64,000 bases of DNA, taken from positions 195,454 to 259,453 of the forward strand of contig NW_001799122.1 in the NCBI RefSeq assembly GCF_000165425.1, in the 5' to 3' direction. This document shows positions 42,570-54,089 of this stretch, one piece after another. Origin of the DNA: Paramecium tetraurelia. Its lineage: Eukaryota > Ciliophora > Oligohymenophorea > Peniculida > Parameciidae. Position numbers and translations under genes: made by a program. Positions within the stretch are counted from its first letter, which is position 1. Each line of letters begins with the position of its first letter. Under the pieces are notes generated by a model. It did no database searches and had not been told where the DNA came from. It saw only the letters and a list, made by a program, of their open reading frames with translations.

Positions 42570-43847
42570 AAAATCATCAAACTAAATGAGTGGTTGCCTT
42601 TATGAAATCAGCATTAATATATTATTCGATTATTTAATATTCACTCAGATAATCTTAACATCCTTAATTGATAAAAAAATGTTAAATAAAGTCACAAAAC
42701 GAATTTGAACTTATGACAAGAATAATTGAATCAATTGTTGAACCAATAAGATTGTTTATCAATATCTAATTTTTTATGATTCATATCAGAGCAATCATGA
42801 TTTTATGATAAATTAAAATTATGATTATTTAAGTAGGTATATTTTGAAACAAGGGTTTTGATGAAAATACGTTGAGAATGAATGCACATAGGATTTGATT
42901 TCAAGGATTTAGAAAGGTTTCTAAATCTATTTTAAATAATTTTGTTTTTAATAATTAAAAGCCCACAGATTTTAAAAAATAAGTGGTTTGTGTTAGAGCG
43001 CCAAGAGTATAGGAAATGGGTTGACGTATTGAAGTAACTCTTTCGCATGAACACAATAACATTGACAATTAAATTATATATTTCATAAAATCATATTATT
43101 ATATTTCTTATGGGTTAATTTCTAATTCGCTAGATTGATCAAAATTCAATAAAATATTTAATTATCAGATCAATTCTTAAGTTGACCATATGTATCCATC
43201 AATTTAACAAAAAGGTATATATATTAGAATAGGTTAGGGTATCGCTATTATCAGCAGGATTTTATTTGAAATATTGTGATAATAAAATAAATAGTTTTAG
43301 AACTTACCTTAATATATAATGACAAAGGAAGAAATAGGAATTAAATTCAGAGGTTTATAAATTTTTGTTCTATATTTTTATAAATAAAATTAATGAATAC
43401 CTAAAAACTATGATATACTTATTTAGTATCAATATAATTATTTTGTTTTATATCAATACTCATTTATATAAATGTTAAAAGATCAAGGTTTCTAGATAAT
43501 CTTATCTTTCTGATTTATAGAGTTCCATATTTCTAATAATATTAAATGATATTGTTAGGTTATTTATAAAACTAGAATAGTACAGATCTTCCAAAATGAT
43601 CAATTGAATATTCAAGTATTTTTGTTCAGATTAAAAAGACCGATACCTTAAATTTAACAGTAACATTATATTCTTCTAATATCTATTATTGTATTGTATT
43701 TCAATATATAATAATCTTATAAAAATGTAAGTGAATATATATATTGAAATAACTGATTTAGTGCATAAAATAACAAGATTAAACCATAATTCTAAGATAT
43801 ATTAAAATTATTTTACTAAAAATAATAAAATTTAAAATTAATTTTAA
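42570..43847. other. Long AT-rich intergenic region
   Basis: About 1.28 kb upstream of the BEACH gene and downstream of the PI4K gene, the longest gene-poor gap of the window. I found no frame with family resemblance, tRNA or repeat; a short less AT-rich patch at 42980-43040 has no recognisable structure. Confidence 0.4.
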
Positions 43848-45988
43848 TCAATACAGGATTCCTTAAAAATAGTATTAATATTTGTCATACCAATTGGCTC
43901 TCCAATTTCCCCTACTCAAATCTATCAATCTATTATAATTAATATAAATAGATACTTTTGACATTGCACATAGAGTTATGTGTCAGACAGATCATTTTAT
44001 AAGAATCTCCTTTCTAAATCAGCTTATGTTTTCTCTTTGAAACAATTCAAATTTGAATTCTCCATCATTTTCACTAACAAGAGAATTTTATCTTTGTGTC
44101 TTCTAATTGCTTTAAAACCTTCAAAGAACATTTTTCTAAATCTCTTAAACAAATTTGAATCGTATCCTCCCAAAATCTCTACATATTCCTCAGTCAATTT
44201 AAATGGGACTTCTTTCTCTAAGTTACCTTTTGGTGCACTCGATAAGAAAAATCCAAAGTCTATATGAACAATGTTACCATCCCGATGTAATAATATATTT
44301 CCATTATGTCTGTCCTTAATTTATAAGAAATAACACACGAGACTATAAGCAACCAAACTATTTAAGAAATTGGATATCATTGCCTGAGATGAATTCATTC
44401 TAAAATATTGACTCAAACACTTGATTTTTAAGATATCATTCAACTTCTTTTTAAAAGAATCAATGGATAGGGCATCTCTTACTACCTCTATTAAACCATA
44501 GCCTGGTCCTAAAGATATAACTTCATAAGTTGTTAATTGCAATTTTAACTACTCAATTTTGAAGATCTGATCAAATGTTGATATTAATTGCATAGCAAAT
44601 TGTTCTTATCTCAAATCATCTCCAGACTTAACAATAAGATGTACTAATTTCCAAGTTTTGAAATTTCTAAAAGGAGAGCTGTTCCTTATCTTTTCTGAAG
44701 TGTCAGTACCATAAATTGCATCAGTCAATTCCTTCTTAGACATTTTCTTTAATTATTGTCCTGAAACATTCTATATTGATACTAAATTATTTAAATCCTC
44801 ATAATATGAATGTGTGACATCGTTATCCCTTAATATATTACTGAATTGACTCAAATCTTCCTTACCTTCTTCAGCATCCTCTTCAGCTTCTACAATTTTG
44901 CATAGGTATGTAGGTCTATTTCTTGTACAATCCTATGTTTCATTATTTTCACTGCTATTTTTATTATCCATTTTCCCAACAGTTTTTGGAACAGACAAGC
45001 GACTGTTTCTGAGTGGATTAGGAATTAGTTCTGCTTCTTCTTCTGGCCTGTAGATTTCAAAGCACAAATAAAATGGGGATCTGCATTTTGTTGAAAATAC
45101 TCTGCATTCATCAACGACTATATTGAGTACAACGTAATTTCTAACTCCCTAAAACGGTATATAAACTGCAGCTGGTAAACCTCTGTTGATTTTTTGAATA
45201 TCGGCCTTTAGGGATATTATTTTTGGATCTGCCAGATGCAAACTATGAATCTTAATAAGGTTAATACTTTTATGAAATGTATATGATGTCATCCCAAAAA
45301 TCAATAGTCGAACAAAATCCTGAAGGTTGAGCTTATCTGAAAATTGATTCATAATTTGCTAGATGTAGTGTATCATTAAAGACATGATTAGAGTAAAATA
45401 AGGTACCGTATTCTTGAATTCGGTCAGGTAACTTATTAACCTATTAAACGATAGGAACCCCTTTAGAAACTTGTTACTCAATGCCATCATTAAATTGATG
45501 GTTCTCAAGACAAGCAGCGATTAACATAGTCTTTTTATAGACTCTATCTAGTGTTGATAAAAAGAGTCTTAAATAATTTTCGATTTCTGGATTGTTATCA
45601 TTTACAATGGATCTCCAGGCAAAAAAGAATGTGTGAGCAAAGAAAAAGTCTACTTCAGCAGCCTTCAGGATAAAATTAAGCACATATTCCAGCTATTTAT
45701 ATAATATTTGGTTGATTAGTTGTGGAACAAAGTACTCTAAATCATCTCTAAATTAAAGTAAGACTAAGTTGGGATTGAGTCTACAACGAGAGAGTGCTAT
45801 TTGAGCATTCTAGCCTCTGTATATCATTTCCATAATGATTGATGCAGATACAATCTCATCATCCACTTCGATGTGAGAGAACTTCATCCTAAAATCAAAT
45901 CCATATTATACATATTTTTTTATTTGGAACTACCCAAACAGCCGCATCCACTTTGAGAAGATGTAGGTTGATCTTTAAACTTAGACAT
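43848..45988 (-). CDS. Type III phosphatidylinositol 4-kinase (PI4K-beta-like)
   Basis: 688 aa after removing introns 45889-45911, 45359-45383 and 43930-43955 (23, 25, 26 nt). A 30-nt in-frame GT...AG segment near 45440 may be a further intron. A short Cys-rich start (SGCGCLGSS) may be lipidated. The N-terminal helical (LKU-like) region precedes the kinase, which shows LIVKSGDDLRQEQFAMQL, SLGPGYGLIEVV, the catalytic loop KDRHNGNILLHRDG, HIDFGFFLSSAPKG (DFG region) and the PI4K tail NWRANWYDKYQYYFQGI. It would make PI4P on Golgi or endosomal membranes. The last intron contains a TGA that would remove the final helix. The gene is shorter than animal PI4KB. Confidence 0.92.
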
Positions 45989-46007
45989 AATTTATTTTAA
46001 TTATTAG
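45989..46007. promoter_or_regulatory. 19-bp space between divergent start codons
   Basis: Only 19 bp separate the ATG of the PI4K gene (minus) and of the next gene (plus). Any shared core promoter must lie here or inside the coding sequences. No motif is recognised; this is inferred from position alone. Confidence 0.4.
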
Positions 46008-48152
46008 ATGAATAATTCATCAAATTCTAATTCTAGATAATCTGCTCAAAACATCATCAACAAATACGAACAAAATAATAATGAGGATAGATTCACATTT
46101 TAAGTTAGACCCAATTCACCCAGAGAGACTTTTGGAAAACAAACATAAGCCAGGAATAGCCAAGTTCAAATCCTAAGAGAAATTGATTAGGCCAATCTTT
46201 CTAAGATGCTTAGTGATTTCTCCATTGTTTCAGAATAAGAAGAATCCATCTGCCAAAATCAATTCAATAATCCAATTGGAATAGGTACTTGTCTATCTCC
46301 ATCCTTAGTTTAACCTACTCAAGTGATCCAATAAAAACAATAAGAGCAAGTCTAAGAAAATCAGAGTTATCGTGGAACCTTTGGCAAGAATCCCTTCTTT
46401 CAACCTAAATCAGAAGTTACCGAAATCATCGAAAAAAGTTATTTAGAAGAAGAACTATACGATGACATGTCCGTTTTAAAAGACAAAGTCATGGGATTGC
46501 TATAGGCCTATGCAGACGATCTAAGAAAATCAAATAATGATCCTAACATCAAATCTAAAATCCATGTTGATGCTAAACAAGTCTTAAAAGAGTATTCCCA
46601 AATCATCGAGAAAGTTAATCAATCTGAAATTTCCTAATTAAATGTTTCCCAAAATCCCGGAAAAAAAGTATGATTATCTCCTTTACAATAATTAAGGAAC
46701 AAGAATTAAACTTGATGTCCAATTTGGTGACTGAATTCTTGAACAAATTTGATATGCAAAAACAACCAGTCCTCAATGTCTCATAAGTTTTAGAATAAAA
46801 ATTAGCCAAATCAAGAGTCAGATCTTCCAATCAGCAATTAGACCTCACTGTTATGCATTAAATTCCCTGTGATGAAACATTCTATCAACATGATTAATAT
46901 AATGATGATAAGTTGGAGGGAAAAATTCAAAAACTTAAACAAATGCTCTAAGATGAACTTGATAAGTAATAATTAGTTTATTCCAAAAAAATATTATCTG
47001 ATATGATTTCAAATTTGAATTAAATCTTAATTGCAAATGATACTCAAACTGTTAAAACTATAGTCTATAAAATCGAGAATATGATAAAGTAATTGCCATA
47101 AGAGGATTGTGGATCAATCTAACTTTATGATTACATGTCAAAAGCAATGAAGGCTACCAAAAGAAGAATGAAATAAATGGATCCATAAAATCAACAATAA
47201 GAAAAAACACTCAAAAGAAAGTTTTTCGATCTTGCCACTTAATTAAAGAATAAATTACCCTAAGACCATCCTGGTAGGAATGAAATGATTTCAGTTCTTT
47301 ATGATCTATATTGTTAGGCCAACAAACCAGTAGAAATGGAGGACTTTATTATAAATCAATTGAATTTAGTATAATGATATTATTATTTATATGAACCAGG
47401 AATTTTAATCTCATCAAGGCAAATAGTAAATTAAAATCTAATCTTTACTAAAAGGAAAAGCAATTAAAGCAAAAAAACTGAACAATAGCTTTCTCCTTCA
47501 GAATTTGAGAACGATAGCGTTACTCAATAATGGAATGCTTGTATACTATTCAAAATGCTTCAAATCCATATAATTAGAAGGTGATCTTATTAAGTAAAAA
47601 CCTAAATATGGAGTCTATTTCAATAATGTGTTTTATTCTTGTGTCTAAATATCTGAAAAAGAAGTTGAATTAATTGTAAAGTTTAAGAAATCCTAATTAT
47701 TCAACTTTGATGATAATTTATTTAGTTATTTGATGGATCCCAAGTCCTAAGACATTGTACTTTGGATCTTTACTATCCCAATAGATGTTTATATCAATAA
47801 ATAACATTCCGATCTTTTTAAAGGATGTGACAGTTTAAATTCTTTAAATAATCTCCAAGTTTCTCAAATAGAAGTAAAATCACAAAAATGTAACAATTAA
47901 ATGGCTTAAAAGGAAAAAATATCAATTGAATATGTAAATAATACAACAAAAACCAAGAGTAAAAAAAGGGTTCAATGGCTTGATATTTGGACTCAAAAAT
48001 AAATTCCAGAATCAAACATTTAATATTTAAATTCAGAATAGACAACTTACAATAGTAAATCAATTTAATAAGATGATTAATTAGAAACCTATGAAGAAAA
48101 AACAGATCTCAAGATCAAAAACATTGAAATTAGAAGGCTGTCTCTCACATGA
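46008..48152 (+). CDS. Hypothetical protein with helical core and possible PH domain
   Basis: 687 aa after removing introns 46668-46696, 47274-47294 and 47369-47399 (29, 21, 31 nt). The order is: a Ser/Asn/Gln-rich N-terminus; a helical acidic middle (DDMSVLKDKVMGLLQAYAD, then about 250 residues of predicted coiled coil); then a region near residues 450-560 whose pattern (LLKGKAIKAKKLNNSFLLQN, IALLNNGMLVYYSK) resembles the start of a PH domain; and a charged tail. The PH assignment is weak. I do not recognise the rest. Confidence 0.68.
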
Positions 48153-48789
48153 AATAGATGTAATAATCTGGAGTGAATACTTATTTGTATTTAAACTGAT
48201 TATAGAATTTAATTTTATTTAATATTTCAAATCAAAGAATTAATTATGTTGATAACAATAGTGATTTTATGTAATTTCATTCAAAAAACAATTCTTTAAA
48301 TGAGAATATGATTAGATTGAATATGATATTTTCACTAAAATAAACTTATGACTGTAATACTTTTTTGATAAGATAAGAAATAAATGAATTTAATATTTTA
48401 AATTAAATAAATGATTTAAAAATGAATAAGCAATAATAAAAGTAAGAATTTAATTAAAATTTATTAATTATTATATATATAAATGAGAACTAGCTTTTAA
48501 TACATTAACTAGAAATAATTCCATTATTTGTAAACTACATAAGCCTATCATGAACTCATATAAAATTTTTTCATATATGAAATGTATTTTTTATTGAGAT
48601 TTATAGAATTCATTAGTAATGAATTATAAAATTATTAAAAAAGAAATTTTTTGCTTGAACCATAGCAAATTTAAATAATACAATGATTGCTAATTAAGTC
48701 AATCCTTAGAATTTCTATTTAAAAAAAAAATGTGATTTGACTATTTACAATATAAATAGATCAATTATCCTGAAATTAGTTTACAATAA
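48153..48789. other. AT-rich intergenic region, possible upstream exon
   Basis: About 640 bp of very AT-rich DNA. An ATG at 48683 opens a short Asn/Lys-rich frame that would join the next gene only if one base differed in the 10-A run at 48721-48730. Otherwise nothing is seen. Confidence 0.35.
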
Positions 48790-49485
48790 ATGATGTTATC
48801 GATAACAAAGAATCAGTTATAAGAAGTGAACCCTTATATATCGATTGCTTAAAATGATAATCCTGAAATTATTTAAAATAATTAGGAATTGTTTTTTCAG
48901 AGTATTGTACAGTCTCAGATAAAATTAAATAAATTAATATAGGTTTAGTTTAAATCCGTTAAAATGAATCCACTCTAATAATTCTAACTCCTATTGACCA
49001 ACAAAGCTTCTAATACTAAAATGTTTTTGACTAGATAACAAATTATCGATAAAGTTAAAAAAGAAAAAGAACTTTAACAAATTTAAAATAACAGAATTCA
49101 AAACAAAAAAATTTCTAAACCATAATCCGTAATGAAAGTGTCTATAGCTAAATCATCTACTTAAAAATTGACTCAGCAAAAAAAAACATTTAGTTGCTCC
49201 AAGTTTTAAATTAATGAATTAGTTCCTGATTATGAACTAATTTGCAAAAACACAAATAAAACATAATAAAATTCATAATCAACTTTAAATACAGACTATT
49301 TTAACTTCGTAAACACAAAATCTAAAGCCATAAAAGACATTTAAGACAGAAAAGATGAATTTTAGTAAAGTGAAATTAATTCCTCTCAAGTTTTATAAGG
49401 ATTAGGATAGTATTAATAAATGAAGAATGAATTGTTAAAATCCTTTTTAGATATAGAACAAATGTTATTAAGAAAATCACATTGA
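48790..49485 (+). CDS. Hypothetical Gln/Lys-rich protein, 231 aa
   Basis: A single code-6 frame from ATG 48790 to TGA 49483-49485. It is highly enriched in Gln, Lys, Ser and Asn (for example VKKEKELQQIQNNRIQNKK) and ends in a short amphipathic helix (LLKSFLDIEQMLLRKSH). No domain is recognised. The frame stays open upstream of the ATG, so the true start may be earlier. Confidence 0.5.
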
Positions 49486-49686
49486 CTAATAATAATTAAT
49501 ATTGTTTAATATTATACTTGATTAACATTCTTGTTAGTTTATGTTCAATATTTTATATTTTATCGTTTTCTATTATTGTCAATTGATTTAAATATGATAG
49601 AAACATATCATATTGTCATATATATATATAATTATAATGTTAATATATGTAGTAATTACTAGTAACTATGAAATATTATTCTAAAA

Positions 49687-50979
49687 TCACAAAAATAGAT
49701 CTAAACTAAAATTAATTGTTGAAACATGATTATAATGAGAGTGCTAATACTTTTTGATTAGAGATGGAAATGGTTGATTAACTTCATCAAGAAACCAAGT
49801 TTAAATTAACTCTTTTGCTAATTTATTGGTTTGATTAGAATCTACCTAAGAGCTAAATTTTATTGTATTACCTTTAACATTGAGGTATCAATCTTTTTGT
49901 TAGAGATTTTTCCAACAATGTTTAGAATAGTGGCCACTATTTAAATGGGATCTCCATTAGCAAATCCATAACTAAATGATGCCAACTATATCAGATATCA
50001 ACTAATTAAATTTATATAATCAACCTGATTTAATCATCTACTTCAACTACATGTTCAAATATTCGAAGTGGTGAAATGAAAGATAAATTAAAGTTGATAT
50101 TTTATAGTATTTGCCCTTCTGCCTTCAATATATCTTCTTTGCTATAAATTTCATCGCACAACTTTGATAATTGACCACTTTTTGGTACACCATAAACTTC
50201 TTGATATTTTGATGCAATGAATAAACAAGCAATTCCAAATAATTAAAATCTATTCTTTTATACTAAATTAGTTTCAATAAATCTTATTTATTCTTAATAC
50301 TTACTTGTCGAGTAACCATATAGTCAGCAAGAGAGTTTCCAATTGCAACTTTAATTTATGATGAACTTCAAAGAGCCAATTTATTAGTACATTTCTCATT
50401 TTGAGATTAATCTAACTTTATGAATAAAAAGCATTATATGAGATAGCATTTTACTATTGTTACTTTTAATTAAGTTCTTCAAGATAGTTATAAATATCTT
50501 GTTTGTAGATTGTAACTAATTGTGGATTCCCATTGTTTTCTGTTGATTAAAATTTATCTAATCCTCTTGTAACTAAATCTAGAAATACATAAATGTTGCT
50601 TACATTTGTTGGTATTAGGTAATGAAATTGAAGCATTATTATTGTGATTATTATTCTAAGCTTAATTAATGATTGAAATTTGGATGTTAGTTAGACTTCT
50701 ATTTTTTAAAGTTCTTTACATATGCTAATATTAATCAGTTTTTTATCTGGGCATTTCATAACTAATATGTCTATGATCCTCTCTCTTCATATTATCTCTG
50801 ATATTTTATGACTTATTCCATTTAGAGACTCTTATAATTCTTGGTTTTATATTTTATTGAGAAAACTCATCTTTTATGAACAAAGTAGATTGAACTCTGT
50901 TTTATCTATTTTAAGCAGGTTAAAAGTTTCTATTTTCTTTATTCGCTTCAAGCATTTTCAAAATATTCACGGATTTCAT
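49687..50979 (-). pseudogene. B-type-like cyclin with KEN box and one in-frame TGA
   Basis: After removing introns 50579-50603, 50283-50304, 50025-50050 and 49846-49871 (25, 22, 26, 26 nt) the frame has 398 codons, but TGA 50000-49998 interrupts it in the C-terminal cyclin fold. The N-terminus has a KEN degradation box at residues 14-16 (LEANKENRNF). The cyclin box is well kept: MRNVLINWLFEVHHKLKL, TLLLTIWLLDKF, ACLFIASKYQEVYGVP, KAEGQILQNINFNLSF. After the TGA the fold resumes with YLIQLASFSYGFANGDPIQI and ends near SLIKKYQHSHYNHVSTI. No GT...AG intron removes the TGA. It may be a recent pseudogene, a truncated cyclin or a sequence error. Confidence 0.75.
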
Positions 50980-51153
50980 CGTTGATATTTTAACGACTAT
51001 ATAAATTATAATTAATAAAAATTGGCGAAATATAAAATTTGTAAGCTTAATGTATTTAAATATTACAAAAGCAAAGAGAATACTATTATTTGACTTATAT
51101 TGTGGATAAGTAAACAACAATACACTAGAATAATTATAATAATATTAATGCAC

Positions 51154-51544
51154 TCACTAAAAACTGGAAGTAAATTGCATGAATGATTTTAGCTGTTATT
51201 ATAAAGTAAAATGTAATTATAATATCATATTTAATACTGGTTTTGTAATTTAGAGTATAAAGAGAATTAAAATATTTAAATTTGGTTCTATTTAATGAAT
51301 CCCATAATAAATTGAATGTTGCAAAGGAAGGCTTAATTGGAATATTGTTAATAGTATATCAAGGTCATGCTAGTGAGTTACTTCATTAAAAATCATTTCC
51401 TAAAGTTTTGAAAAAGACAGTAGAAAACAGAAACTAGAAAAAAACAAACCCCAACTCACGGCGCTCTACCTCAAATCCTTTTTCTATTACAAATTTAATC
51501 AATTTTTCTAGAAAGTGAACTAAAAGTTGATCTGAAAAGTCCAT
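51154..51544 (-). CDS. Doubtful hypothetical ORF, ~123 aa
   Basis: ATG 51544 opens a convincing start (MDFSDQLLVHFLEKLIKFVI, then EKGFEVERRELG). Continuing to TGA 51154 requires one 19-nt GT...AG intron; without it the frame stops after about 70 codons. The downstream part is hydrophobic and Gln-rich. The family is unknown, and it may be a gene fragment. Confidence 0.3.
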
Positions 51545-51791
51545 AATTATTGGAGTTAATAAATGGGTTCACAGCATCATAGTTAGTGAATATAAGAGAA
51601 TTTGGTCAATCTAAATTTATATCTTCTTATTGTAGAGAGTTTTATATTAATATATGTATAATTTATAATATTTGTATTAGAATTAATTAATTTAAATTTT
51701 AGGAAATCAGAATATTCATTTTAAATGTAAGTTTATTTTAAACCTGTTACAGAACAGTTTGCAAACATAAATAAAACAATATATGATATAA

Positions 51792-52788
51792 TCAAGTCGA
51801 GTTTGTTCTTTCTCTATTATTAGATATTATCTTTTCAATAAATTCTTGGCCAAATTAATCAAAGAGAGGGAGACCTGTAGCTTCTTATGAGAATGTCATC
51901 TCAGGCCAACTATTGATTTCCAAAACAACAATTCCGTTCTTTCTAGAATCCAAAATATCGACTCCTCCAATTGTTAAATGGGGATCAATAGCTGCACATG
52001 CCCTTTCAGCAAATTTAAAATACTCTTATTTTTTATCTGAATCCATCTTTGATTCGATTCTAAAGTCATCGCTGTATCCATTGGACTTGAAATCCTAGAT
52101 TTAGATGATTATAATTACCACATTGTCTTAGAATTCAGTGACAGAAACTGCTTTACCTCCGATAACTAGAACTCTAATTGATCTTCCGACAGTATCATCA
52201 ACGAAGTCTTAAATGATGGCTTATTCACCATTCCACATGGACTTGCAGAACAGTTCTGTGCTTTGGTTATGGTTTACTGAGAGTTTAACACCAGTGCCTT
52301 CATATCCTTCGACTTCTTTGATGATGGCTTTATCATTGAATCTTCTTAGGTTTTATTTGAAAGTATTGAGTGAGAAGGAGGCTCCACATCTGGGAATGGG
52401 GACTTGGTTTTCGCTAAATTTGAGATATTGAAGCAATTTATTTTAGAGAATGCTCTCAGTGGAGGGGTGATGAAGGGTGATTTTTCCAGCAGAATGGACA
52501 GCGAAATTGAAATACATGTAATCCTAATAGTGCTTTGGAGCCATATATCCGTAAGCTAAAAATGCATCAAAGTGGATTGGTTCTCCCTTTCTGTAGAATG
52601 TTATTTCCTATATTGATTTATGATCAATGAATTACGTTTCCAACGATAACACTCAATTCCTCAAGTTCTGTGACAATTACATTTACTTTTAATCTTTAAA
52701 AGGTTTCAATTATTAATTGATCCATCATGCCATAAAAAATGGGGTCTGGATTGATCATAAAGAGAATAGTCAATTGTTCGTCCGACAT
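51792..52788 (-). CDS. RimK-like ATP-grasp ligase
   Basis: 313 aa after removing introns 52608-52635 (28 nt) and 52095-52121 (27 nt, a multiple of three, inferred). The fold follows the RimK/glutathione-synthetase ATP-grasp family: KLLQYLKFSENQVPIPRCG, AIIKEVEGYEGTGVKLS (ATP-binding lysine and Gly loop), QAIIQDFVDDTVGRSIRVLV, then GGVDILD and LEINSWPEMTFSQEATG, which hold the metal ligands. RimK-type enzymes add amino acids such as glutamate to protein or peptide C-termini, or make dipeptides. The substrate here is unknown. It is not a tubulin tyrosine ligase-like protein by motif. Confidence 0.85.
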
Positions 52789-52903
52789 AGTAACTAAGGG
52801 TATGCAATTTAATTGGATATTATTTTTTTTCTTATTTCTTATCTAAATTCAGATTTTATGAATAAATAATTCATGAATCACTTATAAGAATTTATTATAA
52901 CAA

Positions 52904-54053
52904 ATGAAAAAATCACCATTGTTTATTTATACTACGAGAATGGGGTCTTACTATCACTTAACCCCATTCAATCAGCAAACGCTTAACTTGGATACATGCT
53001 TATTGAGTGCTGGTGACTTTTTACATATGGAAAACACACTGAAACTACTTCAATCAGAAACCAATATTAGTTTTCGCCAATACATTAATCAAGAGAATAA
53101 AATCCTTTACATGACTTCAATTGATTCTTATAAGATGAAATGTGTTGAAGGATCATCCAATAAAGATGGAGTTAAAATCGCTTAATTAGAAGGAATCAAA
53201 CCCATGACCAATTAGTAATATATTGAATTGGCAAAAACCATTAATCCAGAAATGCTGGTCTCCTTAACTGAAAAACTAGAAATCTAAGCAGGCCAAAAAT
53301 CTACAAAGAGATCTTCTGCAAAATCAGCCAAATTTTTAAAAGAAAGCTTGGATTAACTAAAAGACACTCAAATAAGCATTTACGGTGCCATCTAAGGAGG
53401 GTTGGACACTGTGTCAAAAATCATTGCAGCAGAAGAACAAAAGTTTGCCATTGATTATCCAAATTTTAAAGGTTTTACTCTCTTTGGATTCAATCAAGGC
53501 AGCACTTGGCAAGAAAAGGAAGATGCCCTCTCTGTAGTATAATCAGTCTTTGATGGATACAATGTATAATACATTTTGGCAGGATATGGAGATATCTTAT
53601 CAATTCTTTGGGGTTTGAGTTGGGGAATAGAAGGTTTTGAAATAGAAGAGCCTTTTAGATTTGCACAAGATCTCAAAGTACTTTTACCACCTAAGTTTGA
53701 TGCAAAAGATAGTGAACTAGAATAGTTTTCTGATGATAAAATTAATTTTTATGAATTAGAGGGCAAAAAGATTAATTATTTGAACTTCCCCATAAATTCA
53801 GACGTTAAAGAAAATGTATATTTTTGATTATATGTCATAGGTACCACTGAACCCAGAGTGTCAATGTTTTTCCTGTCAAAATCATACCAAATTGTACATA
53901 TCCCATCTTGTCGAATGCAAGGAGATGAATGCTTAAGTATTGTTAACAATTCACAACACTTATCAATATTAAAAACTGTAGTAGAAATTATAGGAGATGT
54001 AAAATAAAAAGCAATTGAATCAATGGATTAGATGGTATTTATAATTTCTGTGA
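52904..54053 (+). CDS. QTRT2: Queuine tRNA-ribosyltransferase-like subunit (QTRT2-type)
   Basis: 374 aa after removing one 25-nt intron (53816-53840). The TIM-barrel pattern of tRNA-guanine transglycosylases is visible: [75 protein letters not shown]. The zinc site is [12 protein letters not shown] followed by [12 protein letters not shown]. Eukaryotic enzymes are heterodimers in which QTRT1 is catalytic and QTRT2 accessory. The usual catalytic Asp context is not evident, which favours the accessory subunit. The product helps exchange guanine for queuine at the tRNA wobble position. Confidence 0.82.
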
Positions 54054-54089
54054 TATAAAATACCAAAAATAGCATTACAATTATTTTAA

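Noticed and set aside
42980..43040. Less AT-rich patch as a candidate tRNA or snRNA
   Set aside because: No cloverleaf or conserved snRNA motif could be drawn.
50920..51120. Hydrophobic N-terminal extension of the cyclin
   Set aside because: The open frame upstream of Met 50979 is low-complexity and unlike cyclins. The Met just before the KEN box is the better start.
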